Shown here: in pieces, positions 6,798 to 16,332 of the stretch
Numbering within the stretch: position 1 is the first letter of the stretch
Layout of the letters: every line of letters starts with the position of its first letter
From: CBDESN01 sp965242495
GTDB taxonomy: Bacteria > Pseudomonadota > Alphaproteobacteria > MPNO01
Assembly: GCA_965242495.1 (NCBI GenBank)
Contig: OZ251446.1
Location: 1,488,001-1,552,000 of the forward strand
Length of the DNA stretch: 64,000 nt
Reading direction: 5' to 3'
Translations under genes and position numbers: made by a program
The notes under the pieces: model-generated
The model's database searches: none
What the model was told of the DNA's origin: nothing
What the model saw: the letters and a program-made list of their open reading frames with translations, nothing else

Positions 6798-8390
6798 CTA
6801 TTCCGCGGCCGCGCGGGGGGCCTCGGCCGGGACGGCCGTCGGCGGGGCGGCCATGGCGTCGTCCAGGGCGCGGCCGTCGGGGTCGGCGAGGGCGGCCTCG
6901 CGCGCGGCGCGGAGGCGCGCTGCGGCGGAAGCGGCGTCGCCCGCGCCGCGCGAGGCGGGCTCGGCGACGGCCTCGAAAATCCGCCGGTAGTTGCGGACGC
7001 CGCGGCGATGGGTGTCGCTGTAGCCCTTGCGGAGGTTGGGCAGTTCCGCGGTCTCCAGGGCCAGCTGGTAGTCCTGCGCCGCGGCCCCGACCACCGCGGC
7101 GAGCCAGGACTCGATGCCCGCCTGCTCCTCGGCGTAGCGATAGCTGCGCGGGCGCCAGGCCTTGAGCCGGGCCAGCAGCCACAGCCGCAGGAAGCCGAAG
7201 ACGGTATCGGTCCGCACCCGCATCGCGAGATGGAACGCCCGGCGCCGCGGCGATCGCGCCGCCCAGGCGGCGATCCGCCGCCCCAGCCGCGGCGGCATCA
7301 CCGAGGCGAGCTCCTCGAAGCCGGGCTTGAGAAACTCGGTCACCGCGACCGGTTCGCCCGCCTTGGCGCCGACCTCGGCGCGGACGCGCGCCATGCGCTC
7401 GGGCCGGCTCTTGAGGTCGGCGACCCGGATGATGTCCTCGAACGACATCCACAGCGCCAGATAGCGGCCGGTCTCCGCGGTCAGCCGGAAGCCCCGCCCC
7501 ACCCCGCCGGCGGCCTTGTCGGCCGCCAGCACCGCGCCCAGGCGGTCGAGATACAGCCCGGCATAGGCCGCGTCCTGATACGCCGTCAGCCGGCGGACGC
7601 CCTCGTCGAGCAGGCCGTGCGTCTCGGGCGGGAAGCCGCGCCCGACCGCGCCGTCGAGGCCGCCGCCCGCGGCGTCCGGCGCCCCCGTATCGGCCTCCGT
7701 CCCGGCTCCCGTCCCGGCTCCCGTCTCGGCCGCGAGTTCGCCCCGGATGCAGGCGAGTCCGGCGCGGAAGCCGCGCAGGTTCGACTCCACCGCGACGCCG
7801 GCGCTCTCGATCGACCGCTCGAAGGCGTCGGCCGGGACCGGCAGCTCGCCCGACCCCGCCAGGACGCCCAGCGCCACCGCGTTCAGCACGCTGCCCTGGC
7901 GCTCGGCCAGCGCGTTCATGTCGAACAGGATCGACCGCCTAGCGAGCTTCTCCGCCGCGTCGACGACCTTGGAGCCGTCGAACAGCCCGTCGCCCATGGC
8001 CGATTTCTCGAGGATCGAATAGACCCGGTGCGACGAAGCGATCAGGGTGGTGCGGTCGGGCGTGACCAGCCCCAGCTCGAGCATCCGCCCGGCCTCCATC
8101 AGCTCGGACGTCACCACCACGTCCATGTTGCCGGGGGTCGCATAGAGACCCATCACCGGCCGCCTGCCGCCGAGCGCGTCATGGGCGGCGGGGTAGATCT
8201 CGACGTAATAGGTCGTGGCCCCGGTGCGCTGCGCCACGCCCGGGATCGAAGTGCTCTGGGTCGGGAAGTTCTGCGCCTCGGCCGCCTTGACGATCCAGTC
8301 GGTGAGCACGCCGCCGCCCTCGCCGCCGAGGGCGCCGATCACCAGCGTGAGCGCCCGTTCGGGCGGGCGGGCGCCGCCGTTGGCGGTCAT
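6798..8390 (-). CDS. iorB: indolepyruvate ferredoxin oxidoreductase beta subunit with DUF6537-type extension
   Basis: A 530-residue protein. The N-terminal 190 residues are the gamma-type pyruvate:ferredoxin oxidoreductase domain (LVIGALGGEGGGVLTDW, then STSIPGVAQRTGATTYYVEI), which binds CoA-side substrate and completes the IorA active site. The remaining 330 residues form the helical extension (DUF6537 type) seen in fused bacterial versions, with an Ala/Thr/Gly-rich linker in the middle (around residues 215-240). With IorA it decarboxylates aryl pyruvates to aryl-acetyl-CoA and reduces ferredoxin. Its start overlaps the iorA stop (ATGA at 8387-8390), so the two are coupled. Confidence 0.9.
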   Translation of the reverse strand: MTANGGARPPERALTLVIGALGGEGGGVLTDWIVKAAEAQNFPTQSTSIPGVAQRTGATTYYVEIYPAAHDALGGRRPVMGLYATPGNMDVVVTSELMEAGRMLELGLVTPDRTTLIASSHRVYSILEKSAMGDGLFDGSKVVDAAEKLARRSILFDMNALAERQGSVLNAVALGVLAGSGELPVPADAFERSIESAGVAVESNLRGFRAGLACIRGELAAETGAGTGAGTEADTGAPDAAGGGLDGAVGRGFPPETHGLLDEGVRRLTAYQDAAYAGLYLDRLGAVLAADKAAGGVGRGFRLTAETGRYLALWMSFEDIIRVADLKSRPERMARVRAEVGAKAGEPVAVTEFLKPGFEELASVMPPRLGRRIAAWAARSPRRRAFHLAMRVRTDTVFGFLRLWLLARLKAWRPRSYRYAEEQAGIESWLAAVVGAAAQDYQLALETAELPNLRKGYSDTHRRGVRNYRRIFEAVAEPASRGAGDAASAAARLRAAREAALADPDGRALDDAMAAPPTAVPAEAPRAAAE

Positions 8391-10576
8391 GCCGCCGCTT
8401 CCCGGCCGCCGGCGCGTCCGTTGGCGCGTCCATTGGCCCGGCCTTGCAGGGCGCCGATGGCCCGGCGCCGCATCCGGTCCATCAGCCGGGCGCGGACGCC
8501 GGCGTTCTGCACCACGTCGGCGCGGTAGAAGGACGGGCACAGCACCGCGGCGTCGGCGACCTCGCCGCACAGGCCGCAGCCGACGCAGCCCTGGTTGACG
8601 TGCGCCACCGGGTCCTTGCGCAGACGGTCGGGGTTGGGCTTGACCGTCAGCGACGGGCAGCCCGACAGGCGGATGCAGGAATGATCGCCGGTGCAGGTGT
8701 CCTCGTCGACGCCGAAGCGGGTGCGGACGACGCGCTCGCCGGCGGCGAGCCGGGCGCGGTTCTCGGCCCGCACCCGGCGCTGCTTCGCGACCTGGCATTC
8801 GGCCTCGGCGATGATGACCTTGAGCCCCTTCTCGGTGGTGGTCAGCGCCTCGCGCAGGAGCTTGGACATCTTGCCGACCCGGTAGGTGTATTGCTTGCGG
8901 AGCCAGGTCACGCCCAGCCCCTTGAGGGCGTTCTCGATCGACATGCCCTGGGCCATGTCGCCGCGTTGGTCGGCGGAGGACGGCAGCGCCTGCTGGCCGG
9001 TGGCCGACGAATAGCCGTTGGCCATGATGATGAGCACCGAGTCGGCCTTGTTGTAGACCGCCCCGGCGATGCCGGTGGTCAGGCCGTTATGCCAGAAGCC
9101 GCCGTCGCCCATGATGCTGACGGTGCGCTTGTCGCCGAAGGCGGAGCGGACGCCGGCCGAGCTCGACAGGCCGAGCCCGTAGCCGGTGATCGTGTTGCCC
9201 ATGTTGAACGGCGGCAGGGCGGCGAAGCTGTGACAGCCGATATCGGCGCTGATGTGCAGCTCGCCGATGTCTTCCTGGCGCTGGACCAGCTTGAGGGCGC
9301 TGAACACCGGACGTTCGGGGCAGCCGGTGCAGAAGCCCGGCGGCCGCTTGGGCACCGGCGCGCCGAGCAGCTCGGCCGCCTCGCGCTTGATGCCGTCGAG
9401 CCGCCCCAGCGCGGCCGAGACCGGCCCCAGATCGAGCCCGCGCGGGACCGCGCCCTCGAGGAAGCCGGCGACGCCCCGCAGCATCACCTCGGCCTGATAC
9501 TCCCCCGCCTCGGGGAAGGGGCCCTTGCCGACCACCGTGGTGTTGAGATCGGCTTGGCGCAGGATGACGTTCACGTCCTTCTCGAGATAGGCGGGGTAGC
9601 CCTCCTCGACCACGAGCACGGCGCTCTTGCCGGCGCAGAAGCCGCCGATCTCCTCGGGCAGCAGCGGATAGGTCACGTTGAGGCAGAGGATCGGGATGCG
9701 CGCGACGCCGAACGCATCGGCGAGGCCCAGCTGTTGCAGCGCGCGCACGACCGAGTTGTAGAGCCCGCCCTGGCAGACGATGCCCACGTCGTCCAGGTCG
9801 CCGTCGAAGACCTCGTTGAGCGCGTTCTCGCGCAGGAAGTCGAGCGCCGCGGGCAGGCGCTGCTCGACCTTGCGCTTCTCCTGCGCGTAGGTCGCCGGCG
9901 GCAGGCAGATGCGGTCGATGTCGAAATCGGGCCGCTCCAGCGGTTTGTGCGGCGAATAGGCCGGGGGCTGGTTGTCCTTGCACTCGAACCGGCCGGTGAG
10001 GTGGCAGGCGCGGATGCGGAACTCCATCATGATCGGGGTGTGCGAGGCCTCCGACATCTCGAACGCCTTGCCGACCAGATCGACGAAGGTCGGGTGATGC
10101 GGCCGGGGGTCGAACAGCCAGGTGGAGCTCTTGAGGGCGAAGGCGTGGGTGCGCTCCTGGATGATGCTGGCGCCCTCGCCGTAATCCTCGCCGAGGATGA
10201 TCAGCGCCCCGCCCTCGACCCCGGCCGAGGCGATGTTGGAGAGGGCGTCCGCGGCGACGTTGGTGCCGACGGTCGATTTCCAGGTCACCGCGCCGCGCAG
10301 CGGATAGTTGACCGAGGCGGCGAGCATGGCGCAGGCCGCGGCCTCGTTGGCGCACACCTCGGCATGGACGCCGAGCTCCTCCATCAGCGGCTTGGCGTCG
10401 TTGGTCAGCACGTCCATCAGATGCGAGACCGGCGCGCCCTGATAGCCGCCGACATAGCCGACGCCCGATTGCAGCAGCGCCTTGGTGATGGCGAGGATGC
10501 CTTCGCCCTCGAAATGCTCGCCCGCGCCCAGACGCAGGAGCTCGACCTCCTTCGCGAAAGACCGTTCGTTCGCCAT
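8387..10576 (-). CDS. iorA: indolepyruvate ferredoxin oxidoreductase alpha subunit
   Basis: A 729-residue thiamine-diphosphate enzyme. The order is pyrimidine-binding domain with the Glu-containing HAEVCANEAAACAML, transketolase C-like domain, then the TPP-binding domain with GDGGFWHNGLTTG and a downstream Asn (IIMANGYSSATGQQ). The C-terminal 100 residues carry a ferredoxin-like module with cysteine clusters CTGDHSC...GCP and CVGCGLCGEV...LCP that would hold [4Fe-4S] centres. The enzyme oxidises arylpyruvates from aromatic amino acids. It begins the iorA-iorB transcript; a 93-base gap separates it from the autotransporter gene upstream. Confidence 0.95.
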   Translation of the reverse strand: MANERSFAKEVELLRLGAGEHFEGEGILAITKALLQSGVGYVGGYQGAPVSHLMDVLTNDAKPLMEELGVHAEVCANEAAACAMLAASVNYPLRGAVTWKSTVGTNVAADALSNIASAGVEGGALIILGEDYGEGASIIQERTHAFALKSSTWLFDPRPHHPTFVDLVGKAFEMSEASHTPIMMEFRIRACHLTGRFECKDNQPPAYSPHKPLERPDFDIDRICLPPATYAQEKRKVEQRLPAALDFLRENALNEVFDGDLDDVGIVCQGGLYNSVVRALQQLGLADAFGVARIPILCLNVTYPLLPEEIGGFCAGKSAVLVVEEGYPAYLEKDVNVILRQADLNTTVVGKGPFPEAGEYQAEVMLRGVAGFLEGAVPRGLDLGPVSAALGRLDGIKREAAELLGAPVPKRPPGFCTGCPERPVFSALKLVQRQEDIGELHISADIGCHSFAALPPFNMGNTITGYGLGLSSSAGVRSAFGDKRTVSIMGDGGFWHNGLTTGIAGAVYNKADSVLIIMANGYSSATGQQALPSSADQRGDMAQGMSIENALKGLGVTWLRKQYTYRVGKMSKLLREALTTTEKGLKVIIAEAECQVAKQRRVRAENRARLAAGERVVRTRFGVDEDTCTGDHSCIRLSGCPSLTVKPNPDRLRKDPVAHVNQGCVGCGLCGEVADAAVLCPSFYRADVVQNAGVRARLMDRMRRRAIGALQGRANGRANGRAGGREAAA

Positions 10577-10669
10577 GATGCGCCTCCGACGGGTTGCCGC
10601 CCCCCGGAACGTAGCATGTCCGGGGGACGGCGGCTATTTCGTATGCGATCCCCGGTCGGAAGGCCCCGG

Positions 10670-12577
10670 TCAGAAGGAGACGCGCAGGCCGAGGCCGATC
10701 CGATGGTCGCTGCGCGAGTCGCTGCCGAACCGGCCGGCATAGCCCGCGCTGGCGCTCATGCGTTCGTCCAGCCGCGCGGCCACGCCGAGATCGGTGGCGA
10801 AACGCTGGCGCGGCGGGGCGAAGCCCGAAAGCGCGAAGCGCCCGGACAGCGTGTTGGAGCCGGCGGCGACCCGGACGGGATCGTTCTCGAACTCGCGCTC
10901 GAAGGCGAACCGGGCATGGGCGCGAAGCCGCCACGCGCCGCCGCCGGGACGCCCGCCGAGACGGCTCACGAGCCGATAGCCGCCGCGCGCGACCAGGGAA
11001 TCGCGATCGAAGCGGTCGAAGCGCATCGCCGTCGCCGATTCCCCGCGCTCGCGGTAGCCGTCGATCTTCTGGTCCAGCCAGGCGAGGCCGGCGAAGGGGC
11101 CGTGCCGGAAGACGCCCGCCTCGCCCCGCATCCAGCCGAGTTCGAGATCGGCCCCGAACTGGCCCGCATCGGTCTCGCCGCGCTCGACGCGCACGGCCGC
11201 GGCCAGCGGGATCGAACGCGCGACGTCCACCGAAACGCCGCCCGCGCTCACCGCCCCGGCGAGCTGGACGTCGCCCCGGCGCCAGACGCCGTAGAGCGAG
11301 CCGATGACGACGTCGCCGTCGAGGCTCGCGCGCCGGGCGTCGTTGTCGTGGTCGCCGAAGCTCGCCGCGACGCCCAGGGACAGGTCGGGGCCGATGCGAC
11401 GGCTGACGCCCAGGGTGAGCAGCCGCAGCCTGGCCCGACTCTCGCCCAGCCGGGGCAGCCCATCGACCTTGTGCCGGCCGGACTGCGCCGCGGCCCAGCT
11501 GCGCCAGCCGCCGACCGGGCGGTCGGGCGCCAGCTCCCACGTCCGTTCGGCCGCGACGGCGCCGAGATGCGCTTCGGCCGCCTCGACCCCGCCCTCGCCC
11601 GCAAGCGAGACCTGGATCGGGGCCGCGAGGGCGGCGACGGTCGCGCCGGCGACGATCTCGTGGACGGCGCCGGTCGGGTGGCGGTCGTCGGCGAACACGT
11701 GGGTCCGGTTGGCGCCCGGCGCATAGGTCGTGGGACCGGCGCCGCGCGGGCCGCAGGCGAGCGACGTCAACTGCGCCGCGGGCGGGCCGCCGCAGGCGGT
11801 GGCGGCGAGGTCGGCGGTGAAGCCATAGGCCCCGGGATCGGCGGCGATCTCCCGGAACAGGGCGAAGGCGTTGACGGCGACGATCCCGTCCGGGCGCGCG
11901 CTCACTCCCGCCTCCAGCGCCTGGTTGTAGGCTCCGGTCAGCGCCGACAGCCCGGCCCGGAAGGCCGCGGGTTGGGCGGCGGCGAAGGGGGCGAGGCCGA
12001 GATCGGGCAGGTTGTACAGCACGATCGTGCGGGCGCCGGCGTCCTGGAGGCTGCGGACATGCGCCGCGTTGGCCCCGGCGGCGGCCAGCGTATCGGCCTG
12101 GACCCGGCGCGGGTCGGCGGCGTTGGCGGTCGCGGCGCCGTCGATGTCGTTGCCGCCGCCCCAGACGGCGTAGAGCGCGGCGGGATCGGCGCGCCCGTCC
12201 CGCGCCGACAGATACTGTTGGATCTGGGCCGGGATCGTCGGTTTCTCGTAGGGGATGCGGGTCGCCGTGCAGGGGCCGGTCGGGCGCATGCAGGCGCCGC
12301 CCCAGGCGTAGTTCGACCCGCCGGCGGAGGACGGCGCGCCGGACGCGCCGAAGGTCCTGGCGACGATCTCGGCCGCCACCGGGTCGGGGTTGGTGGTGAA
12401 GCTGGCCTCCGTCGGCAGCCGCAGCCGCCGGGAGACGTTGCCGCTGTCGCTCAAGCTGTCGCCGAATACGACGACGTCGGAGAAATTCTGCGCGCGGGCG
12501 CCGACGGCCGGGCCGAGGCCGAGGGCGAGGCCGAGAGCGAGCGCCAACGCGCCGGTCGGACGGGACGGACGAGTCAT
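10670..12577 (-). CDS. SGNH/GDSL esterase autotransporter
   Basis: A 635-residue outer-membrane protein. A signal peptide (about residues 1-30, ending AVGARAQ) leads into an SGNH hydrolase domain: block I VVFGDSLSDSGN supplies the nucleophile Ser, block III WGGGNDI the oxyanion Asn, and FADDRHPTGAVHEIV the Asp-His pair. From about residue 330 to the end the sequence becomes a beta-barrel autotransporter domain, ending in a terminal Phe (IGLGLRVSF) as required for outer-membrane insertion. The passenger resembles EstA-type lipases/esterases displayed on the surface. Its ATG overlaps the stop of the upstream CoxL-type gene (12574-12577), an odd pairing of a surface esterase with a cytoplasmic molybdenum protein. 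Confidence 0.92.
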   Translation of the reverse strand: MTRPSRPTGALALALGLALGLGPAVGARAQNFSDVVVFGDSLSDSGNVSRRLRLPTEASFTTNPDPVAAEIVARTFGASGAPSSAGGSNYAWGGACMRPTGPCTATRIPYEKPTIPAQIQQYLSARDGRADPAALYAVWGGGNDIDGAATANAADPRRVQADTLAAAGANAAHVRSLQDAGARTIVLYNLPDLGLAPFAAAQPAAFRAGLSALTGAYNQALEAGVSARPDGIVAVNAFALFREIAADPGAYGFTADLAATACGGPPAAQLTSLACGPRGAGPTTYAPGANRTHVFADDRHPTGAVHEIVAGATVAALAAPIQVSLAGEGGVEAAEAHLGAVAAERTWELAPDRPVGGWRSWAAAQSGRHKVDGLPRLGESRARLRLLTLGVSRRIGPDLSLGVAASFGDHDNDARRASLDGDVVIGSLYGVWRRGDVQLAGAVSAGGVSVDVARSIPLAAAVRVERGETDAGQFGADLELGWMRGEAGVFRHGPFAGLAWLDQKIDGYRERGESATAMRFDRFDRDSLVARGGYRLVSRLGGRPGGGAWRLRAHARFAFEREFENDPVRVAAGSNTLSGRFALSGFAPPRQRFATDLGVAARLDERMSASAGYAGRFGSDSRSDHRIGLGLRVSF

Positions 12578-14967
12578 GCGGGGTTCTCCCCTTCCGTCGT
12601 CGGTCGATCCAGGTCTGGGGAGGGCGGTTCGGGACCGCGGCGGTCGTCGCGGGCGGCGCGGATCGCGCGCCACAGGCGTTCGGGCGTCGCCGGCATCGGG
12701 ACCTCGCCGATCCCCAGGGGGGCGAGCGCGTCCTGGATCGCGGCCAGCGTCGCCGGCAGCGCGCCCACCGTCCCGGCCTCGCCCGCGCCCTTGACGCCCA
12801 GCGGGTTGGTCGCCGTCGGCGCCGGATTGGTCGCGATCTCGATGGCGCCGAGATCGTCCGCGCGCGGCATCGCGTAATCCATGAACGAGCCGCTCAGCAG
12901 CTGGCCCGAACCGGGATCGAAGGCCATGTCCTCCATCAGCGCCTGGCCCACGCCCTGGGCCACGCCGCCCTGGATCTGGCCTTCGAGCAGCAGCGGGTTG
13001 AGGACGTTCCCCACGTCGTCCACCACCGAATAGCGGACGATCCCGGCGGCGCCGGTCTCGGGGTCGATCTCGACCTCGCAGACGTGACAGCCGTTGGGGA
13101 AGTTCTCCACCGGGGCCACGTAGCCGGCGGCCTCGTCGAGACCGGGTTCGACCCCCGGCGCCAGACGCTGCGGGGCGTAGGCGGCGCGGGCCACGTCGGC
13201 GAAGCTCACCGACCGGTCGGTGCCGGCGATGGCGTAGCGGCCGTCGGCGAAGGTCAGGTCGGCCTCGCTCGCCTCCAGGAGATGCGCGGCGATCGCCCGC
13301 CCCTTGTCGGCGATCTTGCGGGCGGCCAGATGCACCGCGGCGCCGCCCAGCGTCGCCGAGCGCGAGCCGCCGGTGCCGCCGCCGATCGCCAGGCGGTCGG
13401 TATCGCCCTCCTCGACGCGGATCAGCGCCGGGTCCACGCCGAGCGCCCCGCTCACGATCTGCTTGTAGATCGTCTCATGCCCCTGGCCGTGGGAGATCGT
13501 GCCGACGAACAAGGCGACGCCGCCGCCGGGATCGACCCGGAGCTGCGCCCGCTCCTGGCTCGGCGCGCCGGCGCGTTCGATGGTGTTGGAGAGGCCGAGG
13601 CCGCGCAGCCGGCCGCGCGCGCGGGCCGCGGCGCGCCTGGCCTCGAATCCGGCCCGGTCGGCCAGGGCCAGCGCGTCGTCCATGTTCTTCTCGAAGGCGC
13701 CGCAATCGTAGACGAACACCAGCCCGGTGCGGAACGGCATCGCCTCGGGCGGAATGGTGTTGCGGCGGCGCAGCTCCACCGCGTCGATCCCGATTTCGCG
13801 CGCCGCGGCGTCGACCAGCTGCTCGATCGCATAGGCCGCTTCGGGCCGGCCGGCGCCGCGATAGGGGCAGGTCGGGTTGCTGTTGGTGAACACGCCCGAG
13901 GTCCGCACGTGGATCGCGGGCGTCCGGTAGACTCCGGCCAGCGTCCCCAGATTGTTGATCGCGGGACCGGGCCCCAGCGGCGAGGCGTAGGCGCCGAGAT
14001 TGACCAGGGTGCGCACCCGCATCCCCAGGAAGCCGCCGTCGCGGTCGAGGGCGAGGGCGGCATCGGTCACGTTGTCGCGGCCGTGATAGTCGCTGACGAA
14101 GCCCTCGCTCCGCTCGGCCACCCATTTCACCGGCCGGCCGACCAGCCCGGCCGCCCAGACGACCAGGACCTGCTCCGGATAGGTTCCGCCCCGCAGCCCG
14201 AAGCTCCCGCCGATGTCGCCGGCGACGACGCGGACGCGGGCTTCGGGCAAACGGAGAAACCGGTTCGCGAGGTCGCTCCGCATCTCGTGCGGGCGATGCA
14301 GCCCGGAATAGAGGGTGTAGCGGCGGTCATGCCGGTCGTAGCGGCCGATATAGGCGCGCGGCTCCAGGGCGTTGGCCGCGACCCGGTTGACGACCAACCG
14401 CCGGCGGACGATGCGGTCGGCGCGGGCGAAGGCGGCCTCGACCGCGGCTTCGTCGCCGAGCTCGAACAGGAACGCCTCGTTGTCCGGGCATTCGTCCCAC
14501 ACCGTGGGCGCGCCCTCGTCCATCGCCGCGCCGGTCTCGACCAGGGCCGGGAGGGGCGCGTACCCGACCTCGATCAGGTCGGCGGCGTCCTTCGCCTGCG
14601 CCGGCGTCTCGGCGACGACCATCGCCACCGGGTCGCCGACCATGCGGACGCGGCCATGGGCGAGCGGCGGATGGGGGGCGCCGAACATCGGCCGGCCGTC
14701 GCGCCGCTTCAGCGGCATGGCGCAGGACATCGGACCGAGCCCGGCGGCCAGATAGTCCTCCGCGGTCAGGACCGCGAGCACCCCCGGGGCGCGCTTCGCC
14801 GCGGCGCAATCGAGCCGTTCGAGCGCCGCATGGGCATGGGGCGAGCGCAGCAGGACGGCGCGGCACTCGTCGGCGAAGGCGACGTCGTCGACATAGCGCC
14901 CGCCGCCGGTCAGAAGGCGCGGATCCTCGCTGCGGGATACGGGTTGACCGACGGCGAACGCGCCCAT
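12574..14967 (-). CDS. CoxL-type molybdopterin-binding subunit, xanthine dehydrogenase family (paralogue 1)
   Basis: A 797-residue large subunit of the xanthine oxidase family. It opens with GQPVSRSEDPRLLTGGGRYVDD, typical of CoxL-like proteins. The active-site loop reads PYRGAGRPEAAYAIE, the AYRGAGR-like form II signature, so this is not a true CO dehydrogenase (form I needs AYxCSFR). Molybdopterin-contact motifs such as GGSFGLRGG and GQGHETIYKQI and the catalytic-Glu region VKGAGEAGTVGALPA are present. The substrate is unknown (aldehyde or heterocycle hydroxylation). AGGAGGA just before 14967 fixes the start. Neither the FAD (CoxM) nor the 2Fe-2S (CoxS) subunit is nearby. Confidence 0.9.
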   Translation of the reverse strand: MGAFAVGQPVSRSEDPRLLTGGGRYVDDVAFADECRAVLLRSPHAHAALERLDCAAAKRAPGVLAVLTAEDYLAAGLGPMSCAMPLKRRDGRPMFGAPHPPLAHGRVRMVGDPVAMVVAETPAQAKDAADLIEVGYAPLPALVETGAAMDEGAPTVWDECPDNEAFLFELGDEAAVEAAFARADRIVRRRLVVNRVAANALEPRAYIGRYDRHDRRYTLYSGLHRPHEMRSDLANRFLRLPEARVRVVAGDIGGSFGLRGGTYPEQVLVVWAAGLVGRPVKWVAERSEGFVSDYHGRDNVTDAALALDRDGGFLGMRVRTLVNLGAYASPLGPGPAINNLGTLAGVYRTPAIHVRTSGVFTNSNPTCPYRGAGRPEAAYAIEQLVDAAAREIGIDAVELRRRNTIPPEAMPFRTGLVFVYDCGAFEKNMDDALALADRAGFEARRAAARARGRLRGLGLSNTIERAGAPSQERAQLRVDPGGGVALFVGTISHGQGHETIYKQIVSGALGVDPALIRVEEGDTDRLAIGGGTGGSRSATLGGAAVHLAARKIADKGRAIAAHLLEASEADLTFADGRYAIAGTDRSVSFADVARAAYAPQRLAPGVEPGLDEAAGYVAPVENFPNGCHVCEVEIDPETGAAGIVRYSVVDDVGNVLNPLLLEGQIQGGVAQGVGQALMEDMAFDPGSGQLLSGSFMDYAMPRADDLGAIEIATNPAPTATNPLGVKGAGEAGTVGALPATLAAIQDALAPLGIGEVPMPATPERLWRAIRAARDDRRGPEPPSPDLDRPTTEGENPA

Positions 14968-15153
14968 CCTTCCTCCTCGTCCTGCGCGCGGGAGCATAGT
15001 CGCGCCGCGCGCCGGCGGCAATGAAGCGGCCCCGCGCCTCCCGGGAGGGTTCGGGAAACCCGCGCCGGCGGCGAAGGCGGTTGACCGCCCGCGGGCGCGA
15101 TGGTCGAATGGCGGCGGGTTCGGATCGGAAGCGGGGCGGGCGGAGACGAGCGC

Positions 15154-16329
15154 ATGGCTCCGGGCGAACCCGCATTCACCATCGGCATCGAGGAGGAATA
15201 TCTCCTCGTCGACCGCGCCAGCCGCGACCTGTGCGCCGAGCCGCCGCCCTCGATGCTGGCCGACTGCGAGAACCGGCTGACCGGGCAGGTCGGCCCCGAA
15301 TTCCTCAAGGCGCAGATCGAGGTGGCGACCCGGGTATGCCGGTCGGTGGCCGAGGCGCGCGCCGACCTGGCGCATCTCCGGGCCACGGTGGCGCAGGTCG
15401 CCGCCGGCCACGGCCTCGCGCCGGTCGCCGCCGCGACCCACCCCTTCGCCAGCTGGCACGATCAGAAGCATACCGACAAGGAGCGCTACAACCTGCTCGC
15501 CCGCGACATGCAGGCCCTCGCCCGCCGTCTGCTGATCTGCGGCCTCCACGTCCATGTCGGCGTCGAGGACGAGGATCTGCGCGTCGATCTGATGGGCCAG
15601 GTCCGCTACTTCATGCCGCATCTGCTGGCCCTCAGCGCCTCGTCGCCGTTCTGGGAAGGGCTGGAGACCGGGCTGATGTCCTACCGGCTCGGCGTCTTCG
15701 ACGGGCTGCCCAGGACCGGCGCGCCGGACCTGTTCGACAGCTACGGCGAATATCGGCGGCTGGTGGACCGGATGACGTCGGCGGGCCTGATCGAGGACGC
15801 GACCAAGCTGTGGTGGGACGTGCGGCCGAGCGCCCGCTTCCCCACCCTGGAGATGCGCATCTGCGACGTGTGCACCCGCCTCGACGACGCGCTGACGATC
15901 GCCGCGATCTATGTCTGCCTGCTGCGGATGCTGTACCGCCTGCGCCAGGAGAATCAACGCTGGCGCGTCTATGCCCGGACGCTGATCCATGAGAATCGCT
16001 GGCTCGCCCAGCGCTACGGGCCGAGCGGGCGGCTGGCCGATTTCGGCAAGGGCGAACTCGTGCCCTACCCGGATCTGCTGGAGGAGATCCTGGCCCTGGT
16101 CCGCGAGGACGCGGAGCGGTTCGACTGCGTGGCCGAGGTCGAGCGGGCGCGCGACATCGTGGCGCGCGGGACCAGCGCGCAGCGGCAGATCGCCGTCTAC
16201 CGCGCCGCTATGGACGCCGGCGCCGACGCCGTCGAGGCCTTGCGGGCGGTGGTGGATTGGTTGGTGGAGGAGACGGTCGCGGGCGTGGCGCCGCCGGAGC
16301 GGGGCGCGTCCCGCTCCGAGCCCGAATGA
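15154..16329 (+). CDS. carboxylate-amine ligase, YbdK family (GCS2)
   Basis: A 391-residue member of the glutamate-cysteine ligase family 2. It starts with the family motif FTIGIEEEYLLVD and contains HVHVGVED (metal/ATP-site His), LSASSPFWEG and TLEMRICDVC. Weak gamma-glutamyl or general carboxylate-amine ligase activity is known for YbdK; the natural product is uncertain. ATG 15154 was chosen over the upstream GTG/ATG-like extension because homology begins right after it. It is divergent from the CoxL-type gene and convergent with the AmpG-like gene, with only 3 bases between stops. Confidence 0.9.
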   Translation: MAPGEPAFTIGIEEEYLLVDRASRDLCAEPPPSMLADCENRLTGQVGPEFLKAQIEVATRVCRSVAEARADLAHLRATVAQVAAGHGLAPVAAATHPFASWHDQKHTDKERYNLLARDMQALARRLLICGLHVHVGVEDEDLRVDLMGQVRYFMPHLLALSASSPFWEGLETGLMSYRLGVFDGLPRTGAPDLFDSYGEYRRLVDRMTSAGLIEDATKLWWDVRPSARFPTLEMRICDVCTRLDDALTIAAIYVCLLRMLYRLRQENQRWRVYARTLIHENRWLAQRYGPSGRLADFGKGELVPYPDLLEEILALVREDAERFDCVAEVERARDIVARGTSAQRQIAVYRAAMDAGADAVEALRAVVDWLVEETVAGVAPPERGASRSEPE

Positions 16330-16332
16330 AGG

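Noticed and set aside
8444..12877. 1477-codon open frame on the plus strand across iorA and the autotransporter
   Set aside because: Same cause; the opposite strand encodes well-recognised iorA and SGNH proteins with start and stop overlaps.
12574..14967. Aerobic CO dehydrogenase large subunit
   Set aside because: The active-site loop is PYRGAGR (form II), not AYxCSFR, and the small subunits are missing, so CO oxidation should not be claimed. The same holds for 26332-28668.
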